Below, one piece after another: positions 45,537-64,000 of a stretch of DNA of 64,000 nucleotides. The stretch comes from Bugula neritina (Eukaryota > Bryozoa > Gymnolaemata > Cheilostomatida > Bugulidae), in NCBI GenBank assembly GCA_964035545.1, contig OZ037766.1:28043673-28107672 (forward strand), given 5' to 3'. Made by a program: the position numbers and the translations under genes. The notes under the pieces were generated by a model. The model did not search any database. It saw nothing but the letters and a program-made list of their open reading frames with translations, and was not told where the DNA came from. Position 1 is the first letter of the stretch, and each line of letters starts with the position of its first letter.

Positions 45537-48500
45537 TATATTTTGTGAATTGGAAGAGTTTACAAAAGTACCATTGTTGGTTTTTAAAAAATGACAACCA
45601 GATGTGACATCATCAGTGAAAACAATGTTTATGGTTACTTGTAATATCAACATTATCAACATTTGATAATTTGAAAAATTAGAAAAACATTTGCAATTAA
45701 TGTATTAGTTGGATTAGTAAACGATATACTTAGCTCTTGACTGCATCTGTTGCAGTACCAAGAGAATGCATTAGCACAGTATGGTTCTTTCTAGTTTTCT
45801 AGCATAATAGTTTGCAGCATAGCGCGTTCCTAGCCGAATGATTTTCTGGTGCCAAACCCTTTACTTTTATCTAGGCTTGGAACTGGCTGGGTATTGCACT
45901 GGCTTGTACACTCTCCGGGCAAAATTATGTATTCATGCATTATATTATGGAGAGTATATAGATACATATTATATAGCTGTGTTTTTCACGCTATCTTTTA
46001 AAGCTATTACCGAGTTCTATTTAAACTCTTCTCTGATCACCTAATTAGATGATTTTACATCTAACTCACACTTTGTTTACATTGAAACAAACTGTTTTAT
46101 GCTTTTAAATACAATAGATGATGGAATGTAGCTTGAATTTTGTAAGATGATCTTATTACTGGGGAATAGAAATGCAAGCATAGCTGAAAACTCTCTTATA
46201 GTTGTCAAGGATTACGTAGTGCACCCTGTATGTTATAGCTTATTCTTCACTATACTATAATATAGTCTGATATACTGCAAAATTAATTTTCTGTTGGTAT
46301 GCAGTAAACCTTATTCAAACCACAATGGTACATTGTTTAAGCACTACATATTTTACACAATGAAGCCTCTGGTAGTCTCTCAGTTTCATATTCCCGTTGA
46401 GGAAGAAATGAGGCAAAATTTTAAAACCTCTTTTGTCCTCATGCAAAGCATGTGTGCATGTGATGGTTCTTTAGTTGAACTTTTTGCTAGCTACAGTTTG
46501 AATAAGGAAATATTTGGCAGTCTTCCACTTTGGAATTTAAAATATTATTTAAACTAAGTACTATTACAGGCTAGGATAGGCAAGCCTAGGCTAATCGACA
46601 ATGTGACTATTAAACATGCACTGTTTGCTAATAGGCTTGTGCAGCAAGACAAGGCTTGGTCTGTCCACACACTGCGTTTCCACTACTTCAAATGAATCCA
46701 CATGGGTGCAGCTCGTACTAGTGGAATTTTAGTTTTGGTTTGCATCAACTTGTAGTTGTGGCTTTATTAGATGCAACTGTTTTCAAAAACCAAATGAAAA
46801 ATCCTCTCAGCAATGAAAACGAAGAGACAAATGTAGGCAATACAAATTTAAACTGATCAACTTCTTTGATTCTTCATTATAGGCTATGCTCTAGCTAGTA
46901 TAATCGTGACGGATAGAAATTATTATGACTATGCAAATGGTATGTTTAATATTTCATGTTGTTTCAGTCAAAATTTGTTCGGCTGCTGCATGGGTAGTAA
47001 AGGATAAACTTACGTAACTGAATTTTTTTCACATACATTTGTCATTTTACTCAATTTAGTACACACTGGAAATCTCCATGCAGTTTTTAACTATTTTTCA
47101 CAAGTTAGCTGCTAATAAACAAGGGCTTTTGCCCGAAACTAGGAAAATATGAATGAATACACCTAAATAATTAAGGTTCTTTTTAATTTTGCTTGATTTC
47201 TTATGTGTTTTCCTAATTATTTGGGTACTTTTGATTGTAGAGTGTTATGAAAAATCCATTGCTCTCCGAAATCAAAAGTAGCTGAAAAATTAGAAAAAAT
47301 TAATAAAGTAATAAAGCTAAATATTACTGAAGCAGTTTTAGTGTAGAGTATATTTATTTTGTCTTCTGGAGTGCTATATTGGTCAAAGCTAAAAGTAAAG
47401 CTATTAATATCAAAATAAAGATTTTTTAAAGTTGTTTTCTCTTGATTGTAAGTAAACCACCTTTGCATATTTACAGCTTAACGACTATAATATTATTTCT
47501 ACTGGGCTACTTCAAAACTTAATATAAACTTCAAGCTGTTATAACGTCACTTATTTAATGCTAGCTGCAGGGCTTAAATAAGTTTACCTGATTGCACTAA
47601 TTTTTATGTTTTTGTAACAAGTACTAATGCAAAAATAAAAACAAAAGTATAAAAGCTGTAATAATTGGAGTTGTCAGTTCATGAACAAGAATAAACTAAA
47701 TTCAATTTTTATGTGCATTTAATGCATTGTGGTCTTTTTATTGCAACTTAATTACTACTGAGGTTTGAGCAAACTGCTACATTTTAGATTTAGCATCATA
47801 CAAAACTACCTCATACAGTAAATCAGTTGTTTTGTTTTATAGAAAGTTATTAATTATCTTACTTAGAGGAATAAAACCCTATATTTTAGTGCTTTTCTAG
47901 AACATAGGTTCATGTTTTTGTTCGTCTTATATATGTGGTCTAAATAAAATATGCAAATATAATAGGATACATGCATATATTATATAATCATGCAAACAAT
48001 ATAATTAAGCTCCAGCTTCAATTTATTAACTATACAAAATTATAACTTTTATATATGCACTCAAACATTGATTGAAATTTTCATCACAGCATGTGTTATT
48101 TTTATTGCTGTTAATCAGAATATCAACTAATATTTTTAAATCGTTTAACCATTACAACACTATGCAACTGAAATTGCAAATTTAAGACAAAAAAGTAATA
48201 TATCAAGGTTTATTAATCATAGTGAACTTTTTTGCCTAACTTTCATTATTTGAAGACTGTGTTGCAATTTAAAGCAGATATTTATTTGCATACATACTCA
48301 ATAAATAGATAAATGTGTTAATGTATTTTGTGATTATAAACAGCATTTAAGTGTTATGCCTTAAAATTCTAATGTTACTTTATAGTGTAAACTATATTTA
48401 AGTAAAACAAACAGCATAAGTTTGAGAAAACTACTAGAATAAGCATGCCAAGGTAACATATCCTAAAAGTATAACATCTAAAATTTGACGCAATGATTAT

Positions 48501-48695
48501 ATTTATACTCAAAGCATCAAAACACCTGCAATAAGAAAATGAATACATTATTACTGTTTTTTCTACTTCAGTTTCTCTTTGCGTCACCTACTAGAAAGTT
48601 CCGAATCGTGTACAGGAAAACACTAAATCACTTTAATCTCCAAGTATGAAAGCTGTATCTACTCAACTCAAATAGTAGAACATGATTATAAACTT
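45537..48695. other. Intergenic region between the gypsy element and gene B
   Basis: 3.2 kb, AT-rich. Open frames of 70 to 87 codons (45838, 46294, 47217, 48375) have no splice support, motif or composition suggesting coding. No repeat family was recognised. Confidence 0.5.
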
Positions 48696-63646
<14,951 letters not shown>

Positions 63647-64000
63647 CTACAACAGACATATCAAGTTAAAATGTTTGGCAACAAAAATCATAACACTTTA
63701 TAATTTTGGATTAGTGTAAAAAAATGGCAACGGCTCAACAGATATTTTTTATAAATTAGCTAATATCTGCTTAGAAAACACTTTGTGAATTTTAAAGCAT
63801 ATGCTAAATTCTAAAATCAAACATTACGGTAACAAACCACACAGTGCATTTCTTGTTGTTTGCCACCCTAAATATGTGCAATCAGCTGGTACTATTTATA
63901 GAAACTGTGTGTAGAGTATATATGTATATAAATGTGGTTCAAGTATTATATTTGTATTGATGGTTTATTACTTTACAATTCAATTATAATTGTTCATTTA
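63647..64000. other. Gene B intron continuing out of the window
   Basis: Nothing recognisable. The next exon upstream lies outside the window. Confidence 0.6.

Noticed and set aside
46294-46557. 87-codon plus-strand frame
   Set aside because: No splice sites matching a neighbour, no recognisable motif and AT-driven composition.

Overview
The window is AT-rich, intron-dense animal DNA. It looks like an invertebrate genome: exons of 40 to 230 bp have GT-AG borders and consistent phases, introns are full of TA, CA/GT and TCAC microsatellites, and there are tRNA-derived SINEs, MITEs, a LINE tail, a Penelope-type ribozyme relic and one GC-rich Ty3/gypsy element. The products (FN3, discoidin/F-lectin-like, CUB and CCP/sushi ectodomains) would suit a marine invertebrate. 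I cannot name the phylum from sequence alone.

Layout. (1) 1752-12671, plus strand: a 17-exon gene for a type I membrane protein with a signal peptide, an N-terminal beta domain, a galactose-binding-like insert, four two-exon FN3 modules, a TM helix and a short tail. A 756-bp MITE sits inside its last coding exon and replaces the original tail. (2) 14619-19612, minus strand: a shorter 9-exon paralogue of the same gene, tail to tail with the first, with a tyrosine-rich acidic cytoplasmic tail. (3) 21183-23649, plus strand: a 5-exon orphan gene of about 214 residues, probably helical. (4) 25933-36847, minus strand: gene A, with signal peptide, CUB, CCP-like domains, CCPs, TM and tail; two of its CCP exons are broken. 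(5) 38308-45532, minus strand: a nearly complete gypsy element with almost identical LTRs, a tRNA-Leu primer site and a -1 frameshift signal between gag and pol; pol carries two in-frame stops. (6) 48696 to beyond 63646, minus strand: gene B, a paralogue of A with 22 intact CCP exons in the window; its 5' end lies outside.

How it fits together. The window holds two pairs of duplicated type I receptors with adhesion or recognition ectodomains and short tails containing tyrosines. CCP exons are nearly all phase 1-1, so they can be added, lost or skipped without breaking frame. Gene B shows a recent duplication of a three-CCP cassette in which a TTAA-flanked MITE and a LINE tail hit one copy only. 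This resembles a rapidly evolving immune or allorecognition receptor cluster, but that reading is inference. All exon models below were read by eye from splice signals, phase and paralogue agreement, without transcript data.
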